Below are positions 8,442 to 17,097 of a stretch of DNA of 64,000 nucleotides, one piece after another. The DNA is taken from contig KQ959705.1 in the NCBI GenBank assembly GCA_001552935.1, forward strand, positions 26,098 through 90,097. The letters run 5' to 3'. The position numbers were made by a program, and so were the translations under genes. This DNA is from Umbribacter vaginalis (GTDB taxonomy: Bacteria > Actinomycetota > Coriobacteriia > Coriobacteriales > Eggerthellaceae). The number at the start of each line of letters is the position of its first letter. The stretch's first letter is position 1. The notes beneath the pieces were generated by a model. The model made no database searches. It saw only the letters and a list, made by a program, of their open reading frames with translations, and had not been told where the DNA came from.

Positions 8442-10196
8442 TTATGCTTTTTCCCACACTTTTACACGGCATGCGCGTACGGGTTCTTTTCCAATAGGCT
8501 TATCGTCTATGCTGGTAAACGTGGCAAACGCACCATGAGTTCCACTGCTTGCGCACCACTCACCCCACTGCTCTGCACCAGAATCAACAGGCAGTGTTAC
8601 GTAGGTTTTTGCACGCACGTCAAGCACTAAAATTGAATAGGTCGACTTTACAACAACAACATCATCGCACCAGCAGGGGGCTGTTGTAGGCATGCGTCCA
8701 AAATGAAACCATGGCGATGCATTGTAAAATGCCGCATATGAAGTGTCTGCATGCTGGGTATTTTCTGGGGCGTTTGCTGGTGTTTTGCCTGAGTTTGCGC
8801 CCTTTGATGCCGCTTGTGACGTTTGAGACGCTTGTGACGTTTTCATTGTTTGATCAGCTGATATTCCATTGCTCGTGTTGTTTTGAGCGCTTGCTTGTGG
8901 CGCTGTTGTTGCAAGAGGAAAGTATGTTCCAAGTTTAGTAATGCCCGTTTTATTTTTGTAGCTTCCCTCTATGCCAAAAGTAAAGCCGCTTGTTCCATAG
9001 CTAACGTTCACAGGGCGTATTCCAGCAGGTAATACCAAGCTATCTACCAGAGCACCAGTAGTATCAAACGCCATAAGGCGTGTATGCGAGCGCGATTGCT
9101 GCATGCGTTCAGCAGTACAGATAAATGTATTGCTTATAGCAAGTGATGCAACAAAACCCGCCTGTGATTCGCGAAAACAGCGAACAGCATTGTTGGTGTT
9201 TCCTGGCAAAAATGCGCTTCGAATACAACTTACTGATGGTTGTGAACTTGTCGGAGAAGCTTGAGTACGGGTGTTTTGTTGGTCATGTGACGCACCGCCG
9301 TGTGTACTATCGTGTGCACTACCTTGTATGTTACTTTGCACACCTGATCCAGCACCAGTTTGTATGTCTGATCCAGCACCATGCTGCGCACTGTCCTGCA
9401 CTCCATTTTGCGTACTATCAGCTTGTTTGCTTGTCGTACCTGTTGCTTGTGTTTCAGGAACAGCAGTGCTTGTTCCTTTTGTTGTTGCCAGTGTTTGTGC
9501 AGCAAGCGTTGCCGATGCAGATGCAGCAACCGATAAAGATTGTTCGTGTGCGTTTGCTTTGGTTTTGCGCAATGGCACGTTAATCTGCCAAAATACTTGT
9601 TTGCCAACAATTCCTATGGTGGGCATCGCTTCGCTTTGCAATCCCTCGTCTAATAAAAGCGGCTGTTCAATTCCTGTAGCTGTTAATCGAGCACACCATA
9701 TACGCCAGGTGTTGGTAAGAATGTGTGCTTCAAGCCATACGATGCCTTGTTGGCTTGCGCGCACGTCATAAATATCAAAACCCTCAGCATTATCGCGCGC
9801 CTGAGAAAGTACAATACGTGGCTTTTGTATGTCTTGCAGTTTACCTGCTGCAGTGCTGTGGCTCCCAAAACGAACAATCCCAACAGCATTAAGCGGATGT
9901 CCTGTTTGCGTAGGCGTAAGATAGGCAAGTATTCCCTCATCGCTCATCCACATAAGCGAGTGGTACGGCAAATCAAAACTTCCACGCAGGCGCATCATCG
10001 CATTTGGGTCGTCAAGCTGCGTAAATGCGTCCAGTGATACAATGTTTTCAGGTGTAACGGCAAGTTCGCTGGTAAGCGTTGTATTTTTTTTCGACTTTAC
10101 GACACCGTTAACGCCAACAATTCCTGCCAAAACACCAGCCCCAATAGCGCCTCGTACAAGCGTTCGGCGTGTTATAGTAAGCTTTTGTTTTTGCAT
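8442..10196 (-). CDS. Tat-exported protein of unknown function with two low-complexity inserts
   Basis: A 584-residue protein read leftward from ATG 10196, with a strong AAAGGAG ribosome site. The N-terminus has a twin-arginine signal (TITRRTLVRG plus a Gly/Ala/Val-rich hydrophobic stretch) and no lipobox cysteine. The remaining sequence alternates short hydrophobic strands with Trp- and Gly-containing turns (GIVWLEAHI, GKQVFWQINV, FTFGIEGSY, SILVLDV), suggesting a beta-propeller or similar all-beta fold; this is inference. Two Ala/Ser/Thr/Gln-rich stretches (about residues 213-318 and 425-485) interrupt the fold. It is divergent from the response-regulator gene 197 bp away and converges on purB. 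I do not recognise the family. Confidence 0.75.
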   Translation of the reverse strand: MQKQKLTITRRTLVRGAIGAGVLAGIVGVNGVVKSKKNTTLTSELAVTPENIVSLDAFTQLDDPNAMMRLRGSFDLPYHSLMWMSDEGILAYLTPTQTGHPLNAVGIVRFGSHSTAAGKLQDIQKPRIVLSQARDNAEGFDIYDVRASQQGIVWLEAHILTNTWRIWCARLTATGIEQPLLLDEGLQSEAMPTIGIVGKQVFWQINVPLRKTKANAHEQSLSVAASASATLAAQTLATTKGTSTAVPETQATGTTSKQADSTQNGVQDSAQHGAGSDIQTGAGSGVQSNIQGSAHDSTHGGASHDQQNTRTQASPTSSQPSVSCIRSAFLPGNTNNAVRCFRESQAGFVASLAISNTFICTAERMQQSRSHTRLMAFDTTGALVDSLVLPAGIRPVNVSYGTSGFTFGIEGSYKNKTGITKLGTYFPLATTAPQASAQNNTSNGISADQTMKTSQASQTSQAASKGANSGKTPANAPENTQHADTSYAAFYNASPWFHFGRMPTTAPCWCDDVVVVKSTYSILVLDVRAKTYVTLPVDSGAEQWGEWCASSGTHGAFATFTSIDDKPIGKEPVRACRVKVWEKA

Positions 10197-10316
10197 ATAT
10201 TCTTTCTCCTTTAAGAGTACTTGTTATTATATAGCCAGTAACGTGCATAAAATCATAACTTGTGCTACTTTTGAGCTTCTTTTGTTGGAATTGTGGATTA
10301 CTTGTTAAGAATAAAT

Positions 10317-10325
10317 TGGTACAAT
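10317..10325 (+). promoter_or_regulatory. Extended -10 promoter for the two-component operon
   Basis: TGGTACAAT is an extended -10 element (TGn plus TACAAT) 69 bp upstream of the response-regulator ATG. No clear -35 is visible, which is tolerated by extended -10 promoters. Confidence 0.45.
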
Positions 10326-10393
10326 AGGCACGGAGCAAAAGAATACATAAGGTCGTTGCCTTTGTTTGCTCTTGCAGCGGGAGGATAGGTGAA

Positions 10394-11119
10394 ATGTTCA
10401 TGACCAACGAAGCCACTCGACGTATTCTGCTCGTCGAGGATGAAAAAGCAATTCGTGATGCCGTTACTGCGTATCTCGAGCGTGAAAATTACTGGGTAAC
10501 AGCTGTGGGAGATGGCCAAGTTGCGCTTGACGAATTTGAAAAACACCACTTCGATTTGGTAATTCTCGATTTAATGCTTCCTCATGTAACAGGCGAACAA
10601 GTATGTCGTGTTATTCGCGATAATTCAGATGTTCCTATTATTATGCTTACGGCAAAAGGCGAAGTTGAAGATCGTATTATTGGTCTTGAACTTGGCGCTG
10701 ACGATTATCTTATCAAGCCATTTAGTCCGCGCGAGCTGGTAGCGCGTGCGCGTGCGCTGTTGCGTCGTGTACATGCCGATAGTGAACCACAGCGTGAAGT
10801 GCTTGATTTTGGTGGGCTTATCATTGATGTATCAGGGCATAAAGTGCTGGTCAATGGCGAAGAGATTGATCTTACTGCCAGCGAATTTAAGCTGCTTACT
10901 ACTTTGTCGCGTTATCCAGGTCGTGTATATTCACGCATGGAGCTTGTTGAAAAAGTTCTTGGCTACGATTTTGAAGGCTACGAACGCACTATCGATTCGC
11001 ATGTAAAAAACCTTCGCGCAAAAATTGGTGACAATCCTCGTCATCCGCGCTGGTTACATACCGTTCATGGCGTGGGTTATCGTTTTGAAGATCCCACCAG
11101 CGCAAACACTTCCAATTAA
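10394..11119 (+). CDS. OmpR/PhoB-family response regulator
   Basis: A 241-residue regulator. The receiver domain shows the acidic pair (VEDE), the phospho-acceptor Asp59 in ILDLMLP, the switch Thr in MLTAKGE and the conserved Lys in LIKPFSP. The C-terminal winged helix ends HTVHGVGYRFE, typical of the OmpR/PhoB group. GGGAGG ribosome site 9 bp before the ATG; a second in-frame ATG at 10400 is less well spaced. The cognate kinase starts 5 bp after its stop, so they form one operon. The signal is unknown. Confidence 0.94.
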   Translation: MFMTNEATRRILLVEDEKAIRDAVTAYLERENYWVTAVGDGQVALDEFEKHHFDLVILDLMLPHVTGEQVCRVIRDNSDVPIIMLTAKGEVEDRIIGLELGADDYLIKPFSPRELVARARALLRRVHADSEPQREVLDFGGLIIDVSGHKVLVNGEEIDLTASEFKLLTTLSRYPGRVYSRMELVEKVLGYDFEGYERTIDSHVKNLRAKIGDNPRHPRWLHTVHGVGYRFEDPTSANTSN

Positions 11120-11124
11120 ATGCA

Positions 11125-12552
11125 ATGCGGCTGTTGATGCGGCGCTTCGGTCATTCAATATGCAATGCGCTTAGCAAACTGCGCTCAGTAGTAATTGGTG
11201 TTGAATATACGCGCCGCATGACGGTATATTTTGCCTGTATAGCAGCCATGACAGCCTTTATTGCCGTGTGTGTTGTTTCTATTGTATGGGAACAATATTT
11301 CAACTTGTACACACGCGACAACATTCAATCGCTTGCCAATGCTACTGCACAGCAGATTTCTCGGTCATACGACAATAGTCACTCGTTTTCTGCATCCACG
11401 CTCGCAACAGCCGACAACGCTGCGCGCTTATATGCAGGCATGGGCGTTATGATTACCGATGAACAGGGGACAGTGGTATACAACTCAGCCGATCACGATC
11501 GCCATCGCAGTACGTTAGAGCGCGTTGTACCTGCTCGTGTTAATGGTGCAACATCTCCTATTTACAGTAACGGAAAAATTGTAGGCACGGTACGCTTGTG
11601 GATTGAAGGGTCTGACACCTTATTGCGCAATGCCGACAAGGAATTCCGTTCGCAATCGTACGGCGCAATGATGTGTTCTACTCTTATTGCGCTTGTATTA
11701 GCATCTCTGCTTGGATATTTATTTGCGCGTAATTTAATGCGCCCTATTAAGCGCATGCGCGAAACAGCAATGCAGCTTAAAGAGGGGAATTTATCTGCTC
11801 GAACAGGGCTTAAAGGTCGCGACGAAGTATCGCTTCTGGGTCGTACGTTTGATGATATGGCGTCTGCTATCGAGCGCGATCGTACGATGGAACGCCGCCT
11901 TACTACCGATGTTGCTCATGAATTGCGCACGCCGCTTATGGCAATTCAATCGACGGTTGAAGCAATGATTGATAAGGTATTCCCCGCTGATGAGCAGCAT
12001 CTTGTAACCGTTAATACCGAAGTGCAGCGCTTGGGTCGTTTGGTTGACTCATTGCTTAAGCTGTCTCGGTTGGAAAATCGCTCCGTGCCATTTAAGGAAG
12101 ATAGACTGAACTTAGCGCAGCTGATAGATGGCATAATTTCAACACACAAGTCGTACGTGCATGATGCAGGCTTGCGCTTGCACTATCATGCGCAGCACGA
12201 TGTATATGTACGCGGAGATGGCGATATGTTGCGTCAAGCAACGGCAAACCTGATCTCAAACGCGGTGCGCTATACCCCCGCTGGCTCAGTTACCGTGCAA
12301 ATTGGTGCAAGTGCTACCGAGGCGTATATAGCAGTTCGTGATACAGGAGTAGGCTTATCACCCGAAGAAGCAAAAATGGTTTTCGAGCGTTTTTGGCGTG
12401 CTGATGAGCATCGTAGTCGTGCAAGTGGCGGTTTGGGTATTGGTCTCAGCGTTGTGCGAGAAATTATTGAGCGCCACCATGGACGCATTCAAGTTGAAGG
12501 AGAAAAAGGCAAAGGCGCGTGTTTTACCATCTTTTTGCCGCGCTGTTCGTAG
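11125..12552 (+). CDS. Membrane sensor histidine kinase
   Basis: A 475-residue kinase with two membrane helices (about residues 33-55 and 180-200) flanking an extracytoplasmic sensor region of about 125 residues, then HAMP, a HisKA domain with the phosphorylated His in DVAHELRTPL, and a HATPase domain with N box (ANLISNAVRYTP), G1 (DTGVGL) and G2 (GGLGIGLSVV) motifs. It should phosphorylate the preceding response regulator. Its last codons lie within the first copy of a 24-bp sequence repeated twice more downstream. Confidence 0.94.
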   Translation: MRLLMRRFGHSICNALSKLRSVVIGVEYTRRMTVYFACIAAMTAFIAVCVVSIVWEQYFNLYTRDNIQSLANATAQQISRSYDNSHSFSASTLATADNAARLYAGMGVMITDEQGTVVYNSADHDRHRSTLERVVPARVNGATSPIYSNGKIVGTVRLWIEGSDTLLRNADKEFRSQSYGAMMCSTLIALVLASLLGYLFARNLMRPIKRMRETAMQLKEGNLSARTGLKGRDEVSLLGRTFDDMASAIERDRTMERRLTTDVAHELRTPLMAIQSTVEAMIDKVFPADEQHLVTVNTEVQRLGRLVDSLLKLSRLENRSVPFKEDRLNLAQLIDGIISTHKSYVHDAGLRLHYHAQHDVYVRGDGDMLRQATANLISNAVRYTPAGSVTVQIGASATEAYIAVRDTGVGLSPEEAKMVFERFWRADEHRSRASGGLGIGLSVVREIIERHHGRIQVEGEKGKGACFTIFLPRCS

Positions 12553-12660
12553 TGGGGAACGTGGCATTGTTGTAGCGTGTCGATGCTGGTAGAAGCGCGA
12601 TTTGCCGCGCTGCTCGTAGAGGGATTTGTAGGGGAGTTTGCCGCGCTGTTCGTAGTGCTT
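12534..12660 (+). repeat. Three copies of a 24-bp repeat spanning the histidine-kinase 3' end
   Basis: TTTGCCGCGCTGTTCGTAGT occurs at 12534 (inside the kinase gene, including its stop codon), with near-identical copies at 12601 and 12637. Copy 2 differs at two positions. The rest of the 236-bp gap to purC holds no gene. Confidence 0.85.
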
Positions 12661-12788
12661 GCCCGCGTTTTGCTCTCGTTTTTTCTGTGAACCTGATATA
12701 AGAACAGCGCATTGTGCGTGTATTGCGCGATAATACAAACGTTCACGCACTCTCCAGTTATGCGCTTTACAGAAAGGAAGCGGTTTTC

Positions 12789-13661
12789 GTGCTAGAAATC
12801 GACATTAAGCCAGATGCACAGGGCAAAGTTCGCGATATTTACGACCTGGGCGATTCGTTGTTGCTTGTTGCAACCGATCGCATTTCCGCGTTCGACTACA
12901 TTTTGTCTGATACAATCCCCAATAAAGGTATTGTCCTTACACAGCTTTCATGTTTTTGGTTTAAGTTGCTTGAAGGCGTGGTAGAAAACCACCTTATCTC
13001 TAGCGATGTTGCCGACTTGCCCGCAAAGTTCAAGCCGTATGCCGATTACCTGCGCGGCCGTTTTATGCTGGTGAAAAAGGCAAATATGTTCCCAGCTGAA
13101 TGTATTGTTCGTGGTTATTTAGCAGGAAGTGGCTTGAAAGAATATCGCGCAACACAAACAGTGTGTGGCATCACACTTCCAGCTGGTTTGCAAGAGTCGT
13201 CGCAGCTGCCTGAGCCTATTTTTACTCCGTCTACCAAGGCTGAACTGGGAGAACATGATGAAAATATCAGCTTTACGCGTTTGTGCGAAATCCTTGGAGA
13301 AAAAGATGCAAATACCTTGCGTGACCTTGCTGTTCGCATCTACACAACAGCGCGTAATCATGCTGCCGAGCGCGGTATTATTATTGCTGATACCAAGTTT
13401 GAGTTTGGACGCGTGAACGGCAACGTTATTCTGGCAGATGAGGTGCTCACACCCGATTCATCGCGTTTTTGGCCTGCGGAAAGTTATCATGAGGGCGTTG
13501 AACAGCCAAGCTACGACAAACAATTTGTACGCGATTGGCTTAGTGCACATTGGGATAAACAAGGTAACCCGCCTGCATTACCTGCTGACATTATCCAAAA
13601 AACAAGCGAAAAATACGTGCATGCGTATGAAGCTATCACAGGCGAAGCGTTTAAATTTTAA
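12789..13661 (+). CDS. purC: Phosphoribosylaminoimidazole-succinocarboxamide synthase (SAICAR synthetase)
   Basis: A 290-residue enzyme joining CAIR and aspartate with ATP in purine synthesis. The signatures VATDRISAFD near the N-terminus, RGYLAGSGLKEY and ADTKFEFG are present. The start is set at GTG 12789, preceded by AAAGGAAG at correct spacing; the frame stays open upstream to 12714 but that part has no family match. It is functionally linked to purB at 6999, though not in the same operon. Confidence 0.95.
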   Translation: MLEIDIKPDAQGKVRDIYDLGDSLLLVATDRISAFDYILSDTIPNKGIVLTQLSCFWFKLLEGVVENHLISSDVADLPAKFKPYADYLRGRFMLVKKANMFPAECIVRGYLAGSGLKEYRATQTVCGITLPAGLQESSQLPEPIFTPSTKAELGEHDENISFTRLCEILGEKDANTLRDLAVRIYTTARNHAAERGIIIADTKFEFGRVNGNVILADEVLTPDSSRFWPAESYHEGVEQPSYDKQFVRDWLSAHWDKQGNPPALPADIIQKTSEKYVHAYEAITGEAFKF

Positions 13662-13758
13662 GTGCGCGTAATACATTTTTGTGTGTGACAAACGTGTTGC
13701 ACATAGGTATACGCAACGGTAAGAACGAGACATTATAGGTGGTTAGGAGCCAGAACGT

Positions 13759-14349
13759 ATGACTCAACGAAACCCATTGAATAGTCGCTATCAAAGCGAT
13801 GAGAAACTTGGCAAAACACGTAAAAGTGCCGCTGCAGCAAAACCAAGCACAAAAGCTGCTGCTACGGTGTGTGCTGCGCCTCCGAAAACGAAAAAAGAAA
13901 AGCGCGCTGAAGAAGCTGCACGTGCTCGTAAGATACGTGCACGCCAGCTTCCCCAACAACGCGATGCTCAGTTTAATGTTCCAACACCCGAGTATAAGCG
14001 TGTTCGCCGTTTATGGTGGATTGTGCTTATTACAGCAATCGTGCTGGTAACAGTGTCGTTTTTACTTACAAAGGTGCCAGGTGTTCCCGTTGAACTTTCA
14101 ACGGTGATACTTGTTATTGCGTATGCGTTTATTATTTATGCCATTTACCTTGATGTAGGAAAAACGCGTAAGCTGCGCCGAGCCTATCAAGTTGCTGTGC
14201 TTAACAATAAGTCGAAGGCTATTCGTGCTGAACAAAAGCGTATGCATGCCCAAAATGTGGAAGCAGCGCGCAAGCGTGCAGAACAGCCTGAGGAAGCACC
14301 TACGCCGCGAAAGGGGGTTTTTGCTCGTTTGTTCGGGAAAAAGAAATAG
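13759..14349 (+). CDS. Small basic membrane protein of unknown function
   Basis: A 196-residue protein. Residues 1-80 are Lys/Ala-rich and hydrophilic, with a short motif NPLNSRYQ at the start. Two membrane helices follow (about 90-110 and 118-136, WWIVLITAIVLVTVSFLL and STVILVIAYAFIIYAIYL), then a charged cytoplasmic tail ending GVFARLFGKKK. TTAGGAG lies 12 bp before the ATG. It resembles lineage-restricted actinobacterial membrane proteins, but I cannot assign it to a family. Confidence 0.7.
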   Translation: MTQRNPLNSRYQSDEKLGKTRKSAAAAKPSTKAAATVCAAPPKTKKEKRAEEAARARKIRARQLPQQRDAQFNVPTPEYKRVRRLWWIVLITAIVLVTVSFLLTKVPGVPVELSTVILVIAYAFIIYAIYLDVGKTRKLRRAYQVAVLNNKSKAIRAEQKRMHAQNVEAARKRAEQPEEAPTPRKGVFARLFGKKK

Positions 14350-14459
14350 CCCCGAACGTTGGCGCTATGCGCCGCTCGCGTTTCCACACTGCTTGCTGGC
14401 TATGGGTCTTACCATTCGCTTTGTTCGCAAAGGAAATACGCGTGTCTCGCATTTCTAAT

Positions 14460-14522
14460 ATGCTACTAAGTTGGTATGATATATCATGCAAATATGCTAC
14501 TATGTAGATATGATATACCATG
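14460..14522 (+). repeat. Imperfect inverted ATATCAT/ATGATAT repeats upstream of the preQ1 element
   Basis: Short dyads built from GGTATGATATATCATG and ATATGATATACCATG lie on either side of a short spacer. They sit 70-130 bp before the riboswitch and could be a promoter/operator region or chance AT-rich symmetry. Confidence 0.35.
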
Positions 14523-14590
14523 TAGCATGTGACCATGGAGTATTCGACCATGTAATATGTGGCATACCAAGGAAATGCGCTGGTAACAAT

Positions 14591-14630
14591 ATGGTTGTTC
14601 GCAAAATCCAACCGAAAAAAACTAAGGATG
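14591..14630 (+). promoter_or_regulatory. preQ1-I riboswitch
   Basis: The leader has the small preQ1-I architecture: P1 stem GGTTG (14593-14597) pairing with CAACC (14609-14613), a loop beginning TTCGC as in the TTC-C loops of this class, and the A-rich tail ending AAAAAACTAAGGA (14616-14628). The tail carries the gene's Shine-Dalgarno sequence (AAGGA), 6 bases before ATG 14635. The loop end AUCC can pair with GGAU in the tail, so ligand binding would hide the ribosome site and turn translation off. The gene it controls is a queuosine-precursor transporter, which fits the ligand. Assignment rests on motif match and context. Confidence 0.82.
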
Positions 14631-14634
14631 AAAC

Positions 14635-15342
14635 ATGAAAAAAACGAATCGTAATTTAATGCTGTGCGCTATGATTTTTGTAGTTTCGTTGGTTGTTGCC
14701 AACATGGTTACTGCAAAAACGTTCACTACTGGAATTCCCCTGTTTGGACACGACATTATTCTTCCTGGTGCTGTATTCTGCTATGCACTTACGTTTCTTA
14801 TGACCGATGTTGTTGGTGAAATTTGGGGCAAACGTGAAGCTCAAACCGTTGTGTTATGCGGTTTTGTATGCCAAGTGTTTGCGCTTATTTTGGTACTGTT
14901 TACACAAACACTTCCTGCTGTAAACCCCGATATGCAACATGCTTATGACATGCTGCTTGGGCAAAATGCGGTATTTGTACTGGGTAGCATGACTGCTTAC
15001 TTACTTTCGCAATCGTGGGACGTTGTTATCTTTCATAAGCTGCGCAATCATTTTGTGTCGAACACCGGTGAGGGTGTTGCCAAGCGTTGGATATGGAACA
15101 ACGCTTCAACTATGACATCGCAGATTATCGATACAGCGGTATTTATTATTATCAGTTTTGGTTTTGGTATGGGATGGATTTTCCATTTAGAAACATTGCC
15201 TCAGTTGGGCGGTATGATAGTAGGCCAATACTTGTTAAAATTTGTGTTAGCTGCACTTGATACGCCTGTGTTTTACTTCTTAACACGCCGCAGCCATGCT
15301 GGTTTACAAGTAGGGAAGCAAGTATCAGTGCTTGATGCGTAA
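14635..15342 (+). CDS. Queuosine-precursor transporter (QPTR/YhhQ, VUT family)
   Basis: A 235-residue membrane protein with about six hydrophobic segments. The conserved YhhQ/QPTR features are visible: N-terminal LVVANMVTAK, TFLMTDVVGEIWGKREA in the second segment, SWDVVIFHKLR in the middle, and WNNASTMTSQIIDTAVFI near the C-terminal third. The family imports preQ0, preQ1 or queuine. A preQ1-I riboswitch forms its leader, and queF (preQ0 to preQ1) lies 1.8 kb downstream, so preQ0 or preQ1 uptake is the best guess. Confidence 0.9.
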   Translation: MKKTNRNLMLCAMIFVVSLVVANMVTAKTFTTGIPLFGHDIILPGAVFCYALTFLMTDVVGEIWGKREAQTVVLCGFVCQVFALILVLFTQTLPAVNPDMQHAYDMLLGQNAVFVLGSMTAYLLSQSWDVVIFHKLRNHFVSNTGEGVAKRWIWNNASTMTSQIIDTAVFIIISFGFGMGWIFHLETLPQLGGMIVGQYLLKFVLAALDTPVFYFLTRRSHAGLQVGKQVSVLDA

Positions 15343-15356
15343 CATCGGTGTTGGAT

Positions 15357-15483
15357 GTGTAACGCATCACGCACACCACACGCGTGCGCATGCGGTATAT
15401 TTTACGTGCATGTAACGTTAACTGTGTAGACGCGCATCACATATGTGTAATGCATCACGCGCACCACACGCGTGCACGCACGG
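15357..15483 (+). repeat. Duplicated 39-bp segment between the QPTR gene and the alanine symporter
   Basis: Two 39-bp copies (15357-15395 and 15445-15483) share the core GCATCACGCRCACCACACGC with only a few differences, offset by 88 bp. No gene is evident in the 257-bp gap. Confidence 0.8.
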
Positions 15484-15599
15484 CAACCGATGGCACGCTC
15501 AGAATTTCTTTTAACGCTTTCTGCGCACTTCATGGTAGAATATTGTCCTTATATGCTTTATGGGGTGCATATTTCCACACAAAGAAAGATTCATGCATT

Positions 15600-17027
15600 A
15601 TGGAAATTCTGGAACAAATAGACAGTTTAGTATGGGGTCCAGCAATGATATTGTTGTTGCTGGGCTCGCATTTGTATCTTACTATTCGCACACGTTTTAT
15701 TCAGCGTAAACTTCCGAGCGCTATTCGCATGTCGCTTATTAATGATACATCAGAAAGTGCAGGCAAAGGCGACATCAGTCATTTTGGAGCACTTGCTACC
15801 GCACTAGCTGCAACAGTTGGAACAGGCTCTATCGTAGGTGTTGCAACCGCTATTTTGTCAGGTGGGCCAGGGGCTATTTTTTGGATGTGGATTACCGGTA
15901 TTTTTGGCATTGCTACGAAATACACTGAAGTATTTATTGCTATTAAGTATCGCGTTATTGACGCACATGGCACTATGCTTGGTGGCGCGATGTATGCATG
16001 GGATCGCGCGTTCAAAAAGGATGGCAAAACTCCCTGGTATGCAAAGTTTTTTGCAATTGTATTTTCCATTTTTGCAGCTATTGCCGCGCTTGGCATTGGT
16101 AATGCCGTACAATCGAACGCCATGACAGGCATTATTACAGCACACAGTGGTATTCCTGCATGGATTGCAGGGCTTATTATTGCTGCTCTTGCTGCTGTTG
16201 TAGTAATCGGCGGCGTAAAATCTATCTCGCGCGTGTGCGAATTTTTGGTACCGATTATGGCAGTTGGTTATGCGCTTGGCTGCTTTATCATTCTTGCTAT
16301 GAACGCTGAATTTATCATTCCCGCATTTCAGGAAATTATTCTGTGCGCTTTTACGCCACGTGCTGCTTTTGGTGGTGCTGTGGGTTCAGGAATTATGGTT
16401 GCGTTGCAATACGGTTGTGCGCGCGGTTTGTTTTCAAACGAAAGTGGACTTGGTTCATCGGCTATTATTGCTGCGGCAGCACAAACAAAAAACCCTGCTC
16501 AACAGGCACTTGTTGCCATGACAGGTGCATTTTGGTCGACGGTTGTTATATGTTTGCTTACGGGTATCGTTATTGTGTCAACGCTGTTAGCACACCCCGA
16601 TGCGGTAAGTTATGTTGCAGGTCATCCTACGCTTTCCGGTACCGATTTGGCTAATTTGGCATTTCAACACGTGCCTTTTGTAGGAGCACCTATTTTAGCG
16701 CTGGGAATTATTGCGTTTTCATTTTCTACTATCCTTGGCTGGTATTATTACGGTAACCGTGCAGCAGCCTATTTGTTTGGAAGTAAAGGTATACGCGTTT
16801 ATCAGGTGCTTTACGTGCTTGCTACGTTTTTTGGTGCGGTAGGTGTTGGCAATGTGGTATGGACTATATCCGACATCACCAACGCGCTTATGGCAATTCC
16901 CAATATCATAGTAACGTTATTGCTGTCAGGTATTGTCGCACGCGAAACGAAGCATTATGTTTATCAGCATCATATGGATGAAGAATCAAACGATCCTATT
17001 CCTACTATCACGAGCGTGCAATCATAG
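15600..17027 (+). CDS. AGCS-family alanine/glycine:sodium symporter
   Basis: A 475-residue polytopic transporter. Family signatures are clear: N-terminal WGPAMILLLLGSHLYLTIRT, TVGTGSIVGVATAI, and the FSNESGLGSSAI helix that lines the substrate site. ATG 15600 is chosen because MEILEQIDSLVWGP matches the normal family N-terminus; the frame is open to 15384 but the extra 72 codons overlap the repeat region and look non-coding. It moves alanine or glycine with sodium, useful for an amino-acid-fermenting anaerobe. It lies between the two preQ1-linked genes without obvious functional connection. Confidence 0.93.
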   Translation: MEILEQIDSLVWGPAMILLLLGSHLYLTIRTRFIQRKLPSAIRMSLINDTSESAGKGDISHFGALATALAATVGTGSIVGVATAILSGGPGAIFWMWITGIFGIATKYTEVFIAIKYRVIDAHGTMLGGAMYAWDRAFKKDGKTPWYAKFFAIVFSIFAAIAALGIGNAVQSNAMTGIITAHSGIPAWIAGLIIAALAAVVVIGGVKSISRVCEFLVPIMAVGYALGCFIILAMNAEFIIPAFQEIILCAFTPRAAFGGAVGSGIMVALQYGCARGLFSNESGLGSSAIIAAAAQTKNPAQQALVAMTGAFWSTVVICLLTGIVIVSTLLAHPDAVSYVAGHPTLSGTDLANLAFQHVPFVGAPILALGIIAFSFSTILGWYYYGNRAAAYLFGSKGIRVYQVLYVLATFFGAVGVGNVVWTISDITNALMAIPNIIVTLLLSGIVARETKHYVYQHHMDEESNDPIPTITSVQS

Positions 17028-17097
17028 CGCACGATAAACGTGTGCACATATACGCACGAAACCGTACACATTCTTAACGGTACTTAAAGGAGATACT

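Noticed and set aside
9143..9771. Cys-rich plus-strand frames over the Tat protein gene
   Set aside because: They are shadows of the low-complexity insert on the minus strand.
15384..15599. 72-residue N-terminal extension of the AGCS symporter
   Set aside because: It translates the duplicated intergenic segment and has no family similarity; the true start matches at 15600.
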